The notes beneath the pieces were generated by a model. It was not told where the DNA came from. It did not search any database and saw only the letters and a list, made by a program, of their open reading frames with translations. Shown here in pieces: positions 52,889-61,598 of a stretch of 64,000 nt of DNA (the stretch's first letter is position 1; every line of letters begins with the position of its first letter). The position numbers were made by a program, and so were the translations under genes. Source of the DNA: VKMB-3413 sp041027365. GTDB taxonomy: Bacteria; Pseudomonadota; Alphaproteobacteria; Rhizobiales; Rhizobiaceae. Location: positions 248,001 through 312,000 of the forward strand of contig NZ_JBFTEH010000004.1 in the NCBI RefSeq assembly GCF_041027365.1, in the 5' to 3' direction.

Positions 52889-54910
52889 ATGTCGATGTCG
52901 GTCGTGCGTCCATCACGCGCCAAGCTGCGCTCCTCCGATGTGCCGTCGGCGCGCATGTCCAGATCCGTCACCGACTCGGTGATCGTCGGCCTCGCAATCG
53001 TCGCGGTGCTCTATTTCGGCCGCGACGTCTTCGTGCCGATCGCGCTCGCCGTGCTGCTGAGCTTCGCGCTGGCGCCGCTGGTGCGGGTTCTGAGGCGCAT
53101 CCACGTGCCGCGCAAGCTCGCCGTGGCGCTGGCGGTGGTGGTCGCCTTCCTCCTGCTGCTCGGGCTCGGCGGCATGATGGTCAAGGAGGTCACGCAGCTC
53201 GCCGAGAACCTGCCGAGCTACCAGACGACGATCGTCAAGAAGATCCAGTCGCTGCGCGGCTCGACGAACGGAGGCGGGGCGATCGCGCGCGTCGCGGCAA
53301 CGGTCGACAACCTGCGCCAGGAATTGAGCGGCTCGGCGGGGAAGCCGGACGGCGGTGCGGGCGCGGGCAACGCGCCGCAGGGCCAGGCGGGCGGACAGAC
53401 GAGCGACGCGGCGAAGAAGACCGGGCCGATCCCGGTCGAGATCCACGAGCCGCCGGCCGGCCCGCTGGACATCATCCAGAGCATCGTCTCGCCGGTGCTG
53501 TCGCCCCTGGCGACGGCCGGCATCGTGACGATCTTCGCGATCTTCATCCTCCTCTATCGGCAGGACCTGCGCGACCGCTTCATCCGGCTCGCCGGCTCGA
53601 AGGATCTCGGCCGCACAACCGCGGCGATCGACGACGCGGCGCATCGCCTCAGCCGCTACTTCCTGACGCAGACGGCGATCAACGTGACCTTCGGCGTGAT
53701 CGTCGCGGCAGGCCTGTGGCTGATCGGCATCCCCAATCCCGAACTCTGGGGCATCTTCGGCGCGCTGCTGCGCTTCATCCCCTATATCGGCTCGATCCTC
53801 TCCGGCCTGTTCCCGGCGGCGCTCGCCTTCGCGGTCGACCCCGGCTGGTCGAGCTTCATCTGGACGGTGGCGCTGTTCGTCGTCGTCGAGACGATCATCG
53901 GCCAGGTGATCGAGCCTTGGCTCTACGGCCACAACACCGGCCTCTCGCCGGTGGCGGTGATCGTCGCGGCCACCTTCTGGACCTGGCTTTGGGGGCCGAT
54001 CGGGCTGTTCCTGTCGACGCCGCTGACGGTCTGCCTCGTCGTGATCGGCCGCCATGTCGAGAAGCTCGCCTTCCTCGAAGTGATCCTCGGCGACGAGCCT
54101 GCGCTGACGCCGCCGGAGAACTTCTACCAGCGCATGCTGGCCGGCGATCCGCACGAGGCGGCGGACCAGGCCGAGGACTATCTGCGGGAGGAGAGCCTGC
54201 AGGCCTTCTACGACAATGTCGCGATCGAGGGCCTGCTGCTCGCCCAGGAGGATCTCAACCGCGGGCTGCTCGACGACGAGAAGCTGATCCATATCCGCGA
54301 CACCGCGCTGGAGGTGGTCGACGACCTGTCGGATCACAGGGACGAGGACGAGCAGGGCGACGAAGCGGCGGAGGCGCAGGGCGCGCATGCCGGGCACGAA
54401 GGCGGGGAAGACGCAGCGGCGGAGGCCCCGCTGCCGGCGGGCGAGCCGCGGCAGGAGGGCATCGTCCTGTGCATCGGCGCGCGCACGCCGCTGGACGAGG
54501 CCGCGGTGCCGATGCTGGCGCAGCTTCTGGAGCGGCACGGCATCGCCACCCGCTGCGAACCGCGCGACACGCTGCTGACGACCAACATCTTCCGGCTCGA
54601 TACCGCCGGCGTCACCATGGTCTGCCTGTCCTATCTCGACGGCAGCCGCGCCGCCGAGGTGCGCTATCTCGTCCGCCGGCTGCGCCGCAAGATGCCGCAG
54701 GCGCGCATCCTGCTCGGCTTCTGGGGGATGGAGGCGAAATCCGCGGCCGAGGAATTGCGAGCCTCCTCCGGCGCGGACTTCCAGGCGACCTCGCTGCGCC
54801 AGGCGGTCGATGTCTGCCGCACCACGCTGCCGGAACCGGCGGCGGCAAAGGGGCTGCCGGCCAGGCCGCATGTCGGGCTCCGGCCGGTCACCGCCCGCGG
54901 CGCCGCCTGA
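52889..54910 (+). CDS. AI-2E-family permease with an extra C-terminal soluble domain
   Basis: 673 residues from ATG 52889. Membrane spans (about eight) fill residues ~30-390; the family motifs GALLRFIPYIGSILSG and IEPWLYGHNTGLSPVAVIVAA are clear. A hydrophilic, acidic linker (DHRDEDEQGDEAAEAQG) leads to a ~130-residue C-terminal domain (from about 520; GIVLCIGARTPLDEAAVPMLAQLLERHGI ... ILLGFWGME). That domain looks like a Rossmann or B12-binding-type fold, but it lacks the cobalamin His motif. The family exports or transports varied small molecules; the AI-2 name is historical. Its substrate is unknown. Confidence 0.85.
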   Translation: MSMSVVRPSRAKLRSSDVPSARMSRSVTDSVIVGLAIVAVLYFGRDVFVPIALAVLLSFALAPLVRVLRRIHVPRKLAVALAVVVAFLLLLGLGGMMVKEVTQLAENLPSYQTTIVKKIQSLRGSTNGGGAIARVAATVDNLRQELSGSAGKPDGGAGAGNAPQGQAGGQTSDAAKKTGPIPVEIHEPPAGPLDIIQSIVSPVLSPLATAGIVTIFAIFILLYRQDLRDRFIRLAGSKDLGRTTAAIDDAAHRLSRYFLTQTAINVTFGVIVAAGLWLIGIPNPELWGIFGALLRFIPYIGSILSGLFPAALAFAVDPGWSSFIWTVALFVVVETIIGQVIEPWLYGHNTGLSPVAVIVAATFWTWLWGPIGLFLSTPLTVCLVVIGRHVEKLAFLEVILGDEPALTPPENFYQRMLAGDPHEAADQAEDYLREESLQAFYDNVAIEGLLLAQEDLNRGLLDDEKLIHIRDTALEVVDDLSDHRDEDEQGDEAAEAQGAHAGHEGGEDAAAEAPLPAGEPRQEGIVLCIGARTPLDEAAVPMLAQLLERHGIATRCEPRDTLLTTNIFRLDTAGVTMVCLSYLDGSRAAEVRYLVRRLRRKMPQARILLGFWGMEAKSAAEELRASSGADFQATSLRQAVDVCRTTLPEPAAAKGLPARPHVGLRPVTARGAA

Positions 54911-54943
54911 GGCGCGCGTCGCCGCGCGGAAAAGCGGGCGGCG

Positions 54944-55792
54944 TCACAGGGGCGGGCGGACGTCCGCCTCGATCTCGCGCGGCCGGCTCTGCAATGTCCG
55001 GTTCCGGCGCAGCCGGCGACAGCCGATGCTGGCGAGATAGACGACCGCCGAGAGCAGCGTGATCCAGAACGTCGTCGGCAGGTTGGTGAACCAAGCGAGC
55101 AGGATCCCGCCCCAGGCCTCGGCCAGCGCCAGAACCGCCGACAGGACGATGCCGGGCCAGAAGCGTGAGGTCGCAGCCTGGGCGGCCGAGGCCGGCCCGA
55201 CCATCAGGGTGAAGACGAGAAGCACGCCGACGATCTGCGCGCATTCGGCCACCGCGACGCCGACGATGACGAGGAAGGCGACGGACAGGAAGCGCAGGGG
55301 CACGCCCTTGGCCTCGGCGAGCTCCGGCTGCAGGCTCGCGAACAGCAGCGGCCGCGAGATGATGGCGAGGCCTCCGAGGCTCGCCGCCGTCAGTACATAG
55401 AGGCTCGCGAGCGCCGAGCCGTCGACGCCGAGGACGTTGCCGAACAGGAGCGCCGTCGCCTGGGTGGCATAGGCGGTATAGAAGTTGAGGAACAGGATGC
55501 CGAGGCCGAGCGCCAGCGACAGCGTCATGCCGATGGCGACATCCCGTTCGGCGATCTTCTCGCCGAGAAAGCCCATGCCGATGCCGGCAAGCACCGTGAA
55601 GCCGACGAGGCCGGTCAGCGGCGACAGGCCGATGAGGACCGCACCCGTGGCGCCGGTGAAGCCGACATGGGAGAGAGCGTGGCCGGCGAAGATCTGGCCG
55701 CGCAGGACGAGAAAATAGCCGACGAGGCCGGCGAGGATCGCGACGACGCCGCCGGCCTGGAACGCGTTGCGCATGAACTCATAGCCGAGCAT
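54944..55792 (-). CDS. znuB: Zinc/manganese-type ABC transporter permease (ZnuB-like)
   Basis: 282 residues from ATG 55792, one base after the ATPase gene. Nine or so hydrophobic spans; GHALSHVGFTGATGAVLIG is the ABC-3 family motif, and ECAQIVGVLLVFTLMVGPASAA a typical late span. It forms the inner-membrane channel of a znuACB-type importer. It is last gene of the operon. Confidence 0.9.
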   Translation of the reverse strand: MLGYEFMRNAFQAGGVVAILAGLVGYFLVLRGQIFAGHALSHVGFTGATGAVLIGLSPLTGLVGFTVLAGIGMGFLGEKIAERDVAIGMTLSLALGLGILFLNFYTAYATQATALLFGNVLGVDGSALASLYVLTAASLGGLAIISRPLLFASLQPELAEAKGVPLRFLSVAFLVIVGVAVAECAQIVGVLLVFTLMVGPASAAQAATSRFWPGIVLSAVLALAEAWGGILLAWFTNLPTTFWITLLSAVVYLASIGCRRLRRNRTLQSRPREIEADVRPPL

Positions 55793-55793
55793 G

Positions 55794-56663
55794 TCAGCGC
55801 GATCCCCGGCCAGAGCGCGACGCAGCCCTCGACAGCGGCGTGTCGTGTTCCGGAGAAGGGCCGTGCGCATGCTCGTCGTGACGGTGCGCCGCGGCGCCGA
55901 TCTCCGACTCGCCGGTCAGGACGAAGCGCCGCGCGCCCATCCGCAGCACCTCGATCTGCGAGCCGTAGAGGGCGGAGAGCACCGGGCCCGTCACCACGTC
56001 GTCGACCTCGCCGAGCACCGCCTTGCCGCGGCCGAGATAGAGGACGCGATCCAGCGCGCCGATCAGCGGATTGAGTTCGTGGGCGCTGAACAGGACGGTC
56101 ATCCGGCATTCGGTCTGCAGGCGCTTGGCGAGTTCGACGACGCCGCGCTGATGGGTGGGGTCGAGGCTGATCAGCGGCTCGTCGAGGAGCAGGAGCTTCG
56201 GCCGGCCGATGATCGCCTGGGAGATCAGCAGCCTCTGGCGCTCGCCGCCCGACAGGTCGTGAAGCGACCGGCGGGCGAGATCGGCGGCGCCGACGGTCTC
56301 GAGCGCCCAGGCCACCTCGTCGCGCTCCCGGCTGCCGAGCGTCGGCAGGCCCCAGCGCCAGCCGCCGGCGGCCCCGGCGACATAATCCCAGCCGGTCAGC
56401 GCGGTGCCGCCCGGCAGCCGGCGGTGCTGCGGCATGTAGCCGACCAGCCGGTTGCCGCGCGAGGCCGGGCGGCCGAGCACCGTGATCGTCCCGCGCGCCG
56501 GGGCGAGCAGGCCGAGGATGGCGCGCAGGAGGGTCGTCTTGCCGGCGCCGTTCGGACCGAGAAGGCCGACGAACTCGCCGGTCCGGATCGCGAAGTCGGC
56601 GCTCTCCAGAACGGTCCGGGCGCCGAGGCTCAGGACGACATTGTCGAAGGCGACGGCCGTCAA
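55794..56663 (-). CDS. znuC: Zinc/manganese-type ABC transporter ATPase (ZnuC-like)
   Basis: 289 residues with TTG start at 56663, which overlaps the znuA stop (TTGA) and has GGAGGC at good distance. Walker A is LGPNGAGKTTL, the signature LSGGERQR, and Walker B LLLLDEP. The C-terminus is His-rich (HRHDEHAHGPSPEHD), a possible metal-binding tail. It powers the importer. Confidence 0.9.
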   Translation of the reverse strand: MTAVAFDNVVLSLGARTVLESADFAIRTGEFVGLLGPNGAGKTTLLRAILGLLAPARGTITVLGRPASRGNRLVGYMPQHRRLPGGTALTGWDYVAGAAGGWRWGLPTLGSRERDEVAWALETVGAADLARRSLHDLSGGERQRLLISQAIIGRPKLLLLDEPLISLDPTHQRGVVELAKRLQTECRMTVLFSAHELNPLIGALDRVLYLGRGKAVLGEVDDVVTGPVLSALYGSQIEVLRMGARRFVLTGESEIGAAAHRHDEHAHGPSPEHDTPLSRAASRSGRGSR

Positions 56664-57535
56664 GACTTCGCGCCTCCCAGTGCCCGGTCGAGTTCGCCGA
56701 GCTGGTCCATCATCCATTCCACATAGGTCTGCCCCGCCGGCTCGGTCTCGCTGACGCCGACGACGGGCACGCCGGACGCCTTGGCGATGCCGACGAGCCG
56801 CTTCACCGCAGCGTCGTCCGCCTGGCGGTTATAGAGCATGGCGTCCACCTTGTGGCCCGTCAGGCTGTCCTCGAAGGCGGCCACGTCGGTGGGGCCGGGA
56901 TCGGTTCCGTTCATCACCATCACCTGGAAGCGCCGGTTCAGCATCTTCAGCCCCAGCGCGTCGGCCATATAGCCGAAGACCGGCTCGGACGCCGTCACCG
57001 GGCGGCCCGCATAGCGCGACTTCATCGTCGCGATCTTGTCGTCGAGGCGCTTCAGGCCGGCAATGTATGCCTGAGCGTTCGCCGCATAGAGGGCCTTCTG
57101 CGCCGGATCGATCGTCTCCAGCGTGGCGGCGAGCTTCTCGGCCATCGCCTTCATCGTCGCCGGATCGTACCAGAGGTGCGGATTGTCGCCGGCCTTCCTG
57201 CCGGTCAGCTCGGCCGCGACGATCTCGGCCCTGTCCCTGGAACCGGACGTCTTCAGGAGATCCGCGATCCAGGGGTCGTAGTCCGCTCCGTTGGCGATGA
57301 CGACATCCGCATCGGCAAGGCTCTTCGCCGTCTCGACATTCGCCTCGAACATGTGCGGATCCTGGTCGGGGTTCGACAGGATGCTGACGATATTGGCCTT
57401 CGGGCCGGCGATCGCCCGAGCGAGGTCGCCATAGAAGTTCTCCGCCGCAACGATGGTGACAGGCGGGGAGGCGGCGGAGGCGGGGACTGCGGAGAGCAAA
57501 ACCGCAGCCGCAGCGGCCAGGAGAAACAAGCGCAT
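56660..57535 (-). CDS. znuA: Zinc/manganese-type ABC solute-binding protein (ZnuA-like), Glu in place of third His
   Basis: 291 residues. A signal peptide ends at SAASP. Metal-ligand positions are His61 (DPHMFEAN), His120 (NPHLWYDP), Glu184 (ASEPVFGYM) and Glu263 (VSETEP). In E. coli ZnuA and many homologues the third position is His, and a His-rich loop is present; neither holds here. This pattern occurs in a divergent alphaproteobacterial subgroup. It captures a divalent metal, zinc or manganese, in the periplasm. The operon is behind two palindromes that could bind Zur or Mur. Confidence 0.85.
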   Translation of the reverse strand: MRLFLLAAAAAVLLSAVPASAASPPVTIVAAENFYGDLARAIAGPKANIVSILSNPDQDPHMFEANVETAKSLADADVVIANGADYDPWIADLLKTSGSRDRAEIVAAELTGRKAGDNPHLWYDPATMKAMAEKLAATLETIDPAQKALYAANAQAYIAGLKRLDDKIATMKSRYAGRPVTASEPVFGYMADALGLKMLNRRFQVMVMNGTDPGPTDVAAFEDSLTGHKVDAMLYNRQADDAAVKRLVGIAKASGVPVVGVSETEPAGQTYVEWMMDQLGELDRALGGAKS

Positions 57536-57578
57536 GAGGGCAGCCTTCGTCGACGGGAGAGTGCTTCACTGGTGTTCC

Positions 57579-57593
57579 TGTTATAGCATTACA
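57579..57593. promoter_or_regulatory. Candidate Zur-like operator 1 of the znu operon
   Basis: TGTTATAGCATTACA is an imperfect inverted repeat 44 bases upstream of the znuA start, in an unusually AT-rich island. The GTTATANNAT-type core fits Zur boxes of alphaproteobacteria. Not proven. Confidence 0.5.
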
Positions 57594-57608
57594 TCGCCGC
57601 CACGCAAG

Positions 57609-57620
57609 ACGTTATAACGT
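57609..57620. promoter_or_regulatory. Candidate Zur-like operator 2 of the znu operon
   Basis: ACGTTATAACGT is a perfect 12-bp palindrome, 15 bases beyond candidate 1. Two sites in tandem could give graded zinc control. No regulator gene is in the neighbourhood. Confidence 0.5.
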
Positions 57621-57757
57621 ATCGCATCGGCTGGCGGCTTCGGACAGCAGGGAGGGCGCCAGCGCGACGTCCGCCCGGGACGGCGGCGGGGATCTACGCC
57701 CGTCGATCGGACGGAAGCGCTTGCGCCGATGCCGCCGGCGGAAGGGTTCTCGCCGTC

Positions 57758-58795
57758 CTAGGCCCGCGCCGGGCGGGTGCTTTGGCGGTGCTGGAGGCTC
57801 CAGTCGACGGAAACGCGCCGGGGCGCCTCACCGGCGATGCGGGCGAGGATCGTCTCGGCGCTGACCCGGCCGATCGTCTCGCGCGAGGGCCGGACGGTGG
57901 TCAGCGCCGGACGCATGTAGGCGCTGGCCTCGGGATCGCCGAATGCGATGACGCCGCAGTCCTCGGGGACACGCCGTCCGGCGGCTTCGAGGCCCCGGAG
58001 CACGCCGTAGGCCACCGCGTCGCTGTTGCAGATGATGCCGTCGATCTCGGGGTGCTCGGCGAGAAGCGCCGCAAGCAGCCGCTCGCCGAGCGACGGATTG
58101 CCGCCCTCCGGCGAGGTTTCCACGGCAAGGGGACTGAGTCCCGCCGCCTCGATCACCGCCGCGGCGCCGCCCGCGCGCTTGCGGGCGCGGGTGTCCGCGG
58201 CGCGCACGCTGCCGACGAAGGCAAGATGGCGGTAGCCGCAGGCGATCAGATGCTCGGCCTGTGCCCGCCCGATCGCCTCGTGGTCCATGCCGACGGCCGA
58301 ATCAATGGGCTCGCCGCAGATGTCCCACATCTCGACCGTCGGCACGCCGGAGGCGCGCAGCAGGTCGGTCGCGCCGGGATGATGGTCGACGCCGATGATC
58401 GCCATCGCGGCCGGACGCCAGCTGAGAAGCGCGCGGACCAGCCGCTGTTCCTCCTGCAGATCGTAGCGCGAATTGCCCAGCATGACCTGCAGGTCGTGTT
58501 GCAGGAGCTGCGTCTGGAGCGTGTCCACCACGGCAGCAAATTCGGAATAGAACAGCGAGGTGACGACCACGCCGACGACGTTGGAGCGCGTGCCGGCCAG
58601 GCCGCCGGCGAGCCGGTTCGGCACGTAGTTCAGCTCTTCCAGCGCCGCGTCGATCCGCCGCTTCAGCTCCGGGCGGACCGTCTGCGGCGCGCGGAGCGCC
58701 CGCGAGACCGTGTTGACGGACACGCCCACCCGCTGCGCCACCGAGGCGAGGGTGGGCGCCGGCCTGCCGGAAAGGGGAATGCTGTCGTTCGCCAT
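57758..58795 (-). CDS. LacI-family transcriptional regulator
   Basis: 345 residues. The N-terminal helix-turn-helix is TLASVAQRVGVSVNTVSRALR with hinge ELNYVPNRLAGGLAG. The remaining part is a periplasmic-binding-type effector domain (VGVVVTSLFYSEFAAVVDTL, IDGIICNSDAVAYGVLRGLEA). It is divergent from the sulfatase operon and its likely operator lies between the two at 58871-58897. It probably responds to the imported organosulphur compound or a sugar derivative (inference). Confidence 0.93.
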   Translation of the reverse strand: MANDSIPLSGRPAPTLASVAQRVGVSVNTVSRALRAPQTVRPELKRRIDAALEELNYVPNRLAGGLAGTRSNVVGVVVTSLFYSEFAAVVDTLQTQLLQHDLQVMLGNSRYDLQEEQRLVRALLSWRPAAMAIIGVDHHPGATDLLRASGVPTVEMWDICGEPIDSAVGMDHEAIGRAQAEHLIACGYRHLAFVGSVRAADTRARKRAGGAAAVIEAAGLSPLAVETSPEGGNPSLGERLLAALLAEHPEIDGIICNSDAVAYGVLRGLEAAGRRVPEDCGVIAFGDPEASAYMRPALTTVRPSRETIGRVSAETILARIAGEAPRRVSVDWSLQHRQSTRPARA

Positions 58796-58870
58796 GACGC
58801 TCCTGCCATTCGCCGGATACTTCCCGCTCGCGCAAGGCGCTGCAAGCCGTGGCGGCGATCGTAGCAGAAG

Positions 58871-58897
58871 AAGTGAGCGTTGCGTTAGCGCTCACTT
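58871..58897. promoter_or_regulatory. Inverted-repeat operator between the LacI and sulfatase genes
   Basis: AAGTGAGCG (58871-58879) is mirrored exactly by CGCTCACTT (58889-58897) with a 9-base spacer. It is 76 bases upstream of the LacI start and 252 bases upstream of the sulfatase start, so it may regulate both. The rest of the 353-base gap has no gene. Confidence 0.6.
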
Positions 58898-59148
58898 TCT
58901 GTCAGTGTCGCGTTCTGACGGATGGACGGACAAGCGCGGGAGGAACGCAGCTTGCGTCATCCGCCGATCGTGCGGACCGGGTGGTGTGAGCGATCCGGCG
59001 GGTCCGATGGGAGGATGGCCTTGATCGAGCGTGGGCTTGTCGTCGGAGAGGGTGGCGCGGTGGCCGAGCGGCTGCCGTCGCGGCGGCTTTGCTGCGGGCA
59101 GCCCTCCGTCCGCTGCTCCCGCATTTCATCGCGAGCACCTGGCGCAGC

Positions 59149-60582
59149 ATGACCGACCGGCCGAACATCATCCTGATCATCACCGACCAGCAGCGCTACG
59201 ACACGATCGCCGCGCTCGGCTTTCCCTATCCGACGACGCCGAACCTCGACCGGCTGGCGAACGAGGGCGTCGTGTTCTCGCAGTGCCACGTGACGGCGCC
59301 GAGCTGCGTGCCGTCGCGGGCGAGCCTCTTCACCGGCTACTACCCGCACACCACCGGGATCCTCGCCAATGGGCAGGCCTGGCAGCGCACCTGGGTGGAG
59401 CAGCTGCGCGATGCCGGCTATCGCTGCGTCAATGTCGGCAAGATGCATACGATCCCGTATGACTCGGACTCCGGGTTCCACGAGCGCTATGTCGTCGAGA
59501 ACAAGGACCGCTATCTCGAAGGCCGATGGTATTTCGACGAGTGGGACAAGGCGCTGGCTTCCCATGGCCTCGTCAAGCAGCAGCGCGAGACCTATCGCGA
59601 GCGGCCGGATTATCGCGAGCGGCTCGGCTGCTTCGACTGGGAGCTGCCGGAGGCGCTGCATTCCGACGCCTTCGTCGGCAACATGGCGAAGTGGTGGGTC
59701 GAGACCTATCCGGTGACCGAGCCCCTGTTCCTGCAGGTCGGCCTGCCGGGCCCGCATCCGCCCTTCGATCCGCCCGCGCGCTATTTGGAGCGCTATCTCG
59801 CGCGGGACGACCTGCCGATCACCCACCCCTCGGCGGAGGAACTGGAGACGCTGCATCCTGCGCTGAAGGAGAAGCGCGTCCACGACGTCGAAGTCGACCA
59901 CGACTCGGTGGTCTGGAGCCTCGACCCGACGCCGGAGCAGATGCAGCGGCTCTGGGCGCACTATCTCGGCAATGTCACGCTGATCGACGAGAAGGTCGGC
60001 GAGCTTCTGCAGTCGCTGCAGGCGCGCGGCTATCTCGACAATGCGGTGGTGATCTTCACCTCCGACCATGGCGAGTGCATGGGCGAGCACGGCCTGATCC
60101 AGAAATGGTCGATGTACGACATCGTCACCCGCGTGCCGACCATCGTCTGGTCGAGCCCCGGCCTCTTCGCCGGCGGGCGGACGGTCGACGGCCAGTGCCA
60201 GTGGTTCGACCTCGGCCCGACCATCCTGGAACTCGCCGGTGTCGAACTTCCGGCGGATTTCGAGGCGAAGAGCCTGCTGCCGGCGCTCGAGGGCGGCGAG
60301 TGGACGCCACGTCCTTATGTCTTCTGCGAGCAGGCGGGAGACGTCGCGCTCGGCGGCGTCGAGTTCATCACCGGCGTGCGCAGCGAGCGCTGGAAGCTCG
60401 TCCACTTCAAGGGTTCCCCGGAGGGGCAGCTGTTCGATCTCGAAGCCGATCCCAAGGAGGTCGCGAATCTCTGGGACGATCCGGCGCATCAGGACATCAA
60501 GCGCAAGCTTCTCGACGTGATCCGCGAATGGCTGATCGATTCGCACTACAAGACGCGCGAGCGGACGGCGGCGGTCCGATGA
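59149..60582 (+). CDS. Type I sulfatase (arylsulfatase-like), formylglycine type
   Basis: 477 residues from ATG 59149. The signature CVPSRASLFTGYYP starts at Cys53, the residue to be turned into formylglycine (CxPSR). Metal ligands are in ITDQQ (Asp13) and in FTSDHGECMGEHGL. No signal peptide is seen, so it acts in the cytoplasm on an imported sulphate ester. The stop overlaps the start of a formylglycine-generating enzyme (ATGA), which would mature it. The family also contains phosphonate monoester hydrolases and choline sulfatases, so the substrate remains open. Confidence 0.9.
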   Translation: MTDRPNIILIITDQQRYDTIAALGFPYPTTPNLDRLANEGVVFSQCHVTAPSCVPSRASLFTGYYPHTTGILANGQAWQRTWVEQLRDAGYRCVNVGKMHTIPYDSDSGFHERYVVENKDRYLEGRWYFDEWDKALASHGLVKQQRETYRERPDYRERLGCFDWELPEALHSDAFVGNMAKWWVETYPVTEPLFLQVGLPGPHPPFDPPARYLERYLARDDLPITHPSAEELETLHPALKEKRVHDVEVDHDSVVWSLDPTPEQMQRLWAHYLGNVTLIDEKVGELLQSLQARGYLDNAVVIFTSDHGECMGEHGLIQKWSMYDIVTRVPTIVWSSPGLFAGGRTVDGQCQWFDLGPTILELAGVELPADFEAKSLLPALEGGEWTPRPYVFCEQAGDVALGGVEFITGVRSERWKLVHFKGSPEGQLFDLEADPKEVANLWDDPAHQDIKRKLLDVIREWLIDSHYKTRERTAAVR

Positions 60583-61598
60583 CGGCCGCGCTCGCCCCCC
60601 TTCGCCATCCGGACCAGGCATCGTCGGACGCGGACATGGTCTTCGTCGAAGGCGGTCGCTTCGCCATGGGCTCAGAGCGATTCTATCCCGAGGAAGGGCC
60701 GGTGCGGTCGGTCGCCGTCGACGGTTTCCGGATCGATCGCGCGCCGGTCACCAACCGCGCCTTCGCGCAATTCGTCGCGGAGACGGGATACCGGACCGTC
60801 GCCGAGCATGATCCCGACCCCGCCCTCTATCCCGGTGCCGATCCCGCCGTTCTCCGCGCGGGCTCGGTCGTCTTCCACGAGCCGGCGTCGCCGGCCGATC
60901 CGGCGGCGCGCGGGGCCTGGTGGCGCTTCGTCCCCGGCGCCTGCTGGCATCGGCCGGACGGTGTGCACGACTTGTCCGAGGACCGGATGGATCACCCGGT
61001 CGTACATGTCGCCCATGCCGACGCGGCCGCCTATGCGGCCTGGGCGGGCAAGGCGCTGCCCAGCGAGGCGGAGTGGGAGTTTGCCGCGCGCGGCGGGATC
61101 GACGGTGCCGACTACGCCTGGGGCGACGACTTTTCGCCGGACGGCAGGCGCATGGCGAACACCTGGGCCGGCCGCTTCCCGTTCCGCGACGCGGCCGCGA
61201 CGGGCGAGTACGGCACCAGCCCGGTCGGGCGCTATCCCGCGAACGGCTACGGCCTTGTCGACATGATCGGCAATGTCTGGGAATGGACGGACGATTTCTG
61301 GTCGAGCCGCCGCGAGAGCGGCGGTAGCGCCGGCACATGTTGCGTCGTCGCCAATCCGCGGATCACGGACCCGGCGGCGAGCTTCGATCCGCAGCAGCCG
61401 GCGATCAGGATCCCGCGCAAGGTCCTGAAGGGAGGATCGCATATGTGCGCGCCGAACTATTGCCGCCGCTATCGGCCGGCGGCACGGCACCCCGAGATGA
61501 TCGACAGCGCCACGACGCATATCGGTTTCCGCTGCATCCGGCGCGTCGGCGTCGATGCCGGGGAAACCGCGTCAACCCCCGTCAAAGGTGCGGCATGA
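60579..61598 (+). CDS. Formylglycine-generating enzyme (sulfatase-modifying factor)
   Basis: 339 residues. The active-site pair is Cys290 and Cys295 in GGSHMCAPNYCRRYRP, the FGE signature. Other hallmarks are MVFVEGGRFAMGS at the start, LPSEAEWEFAARGG and GNVWEWTDDF. It uses O2 and copper to oxidise the sulfatase Cys to formylglycine. The 4-base overlaps on both sides place it in one operon with the sulfatase and an ABC importer, so it is a dedicated maturase. Confidence 0.95.
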   Translation: MTAALAPLRHPDQASSDADMVFVEGGRFAMGSERFYPEEGPVRSVAVDGFRIDRAPVTNRAFAQFVAETGYRTVAEHDPDPALYPGADPAVLRAGSVVFHEPASPADPAARGAWWRFVPGACWHRPDGVHDLSEDRMDHPVVHVAHADAAAYAAWAGKALPSEAEWEFAARGGIDGADYAWGDDFSPDGRRMANTWAGRFPFRDAAATGEYGTSPVGRYPANGYGLVDMIGNVWEWTDDFWSSRRESGGSAGTCCVVANPRITDPAASFDPQQPAIRIPRKVLKGGSHMCAPNYCRRYRPAARHPEMIDSATTHIGFRCIRRVGVDAGETASTPVKGAA

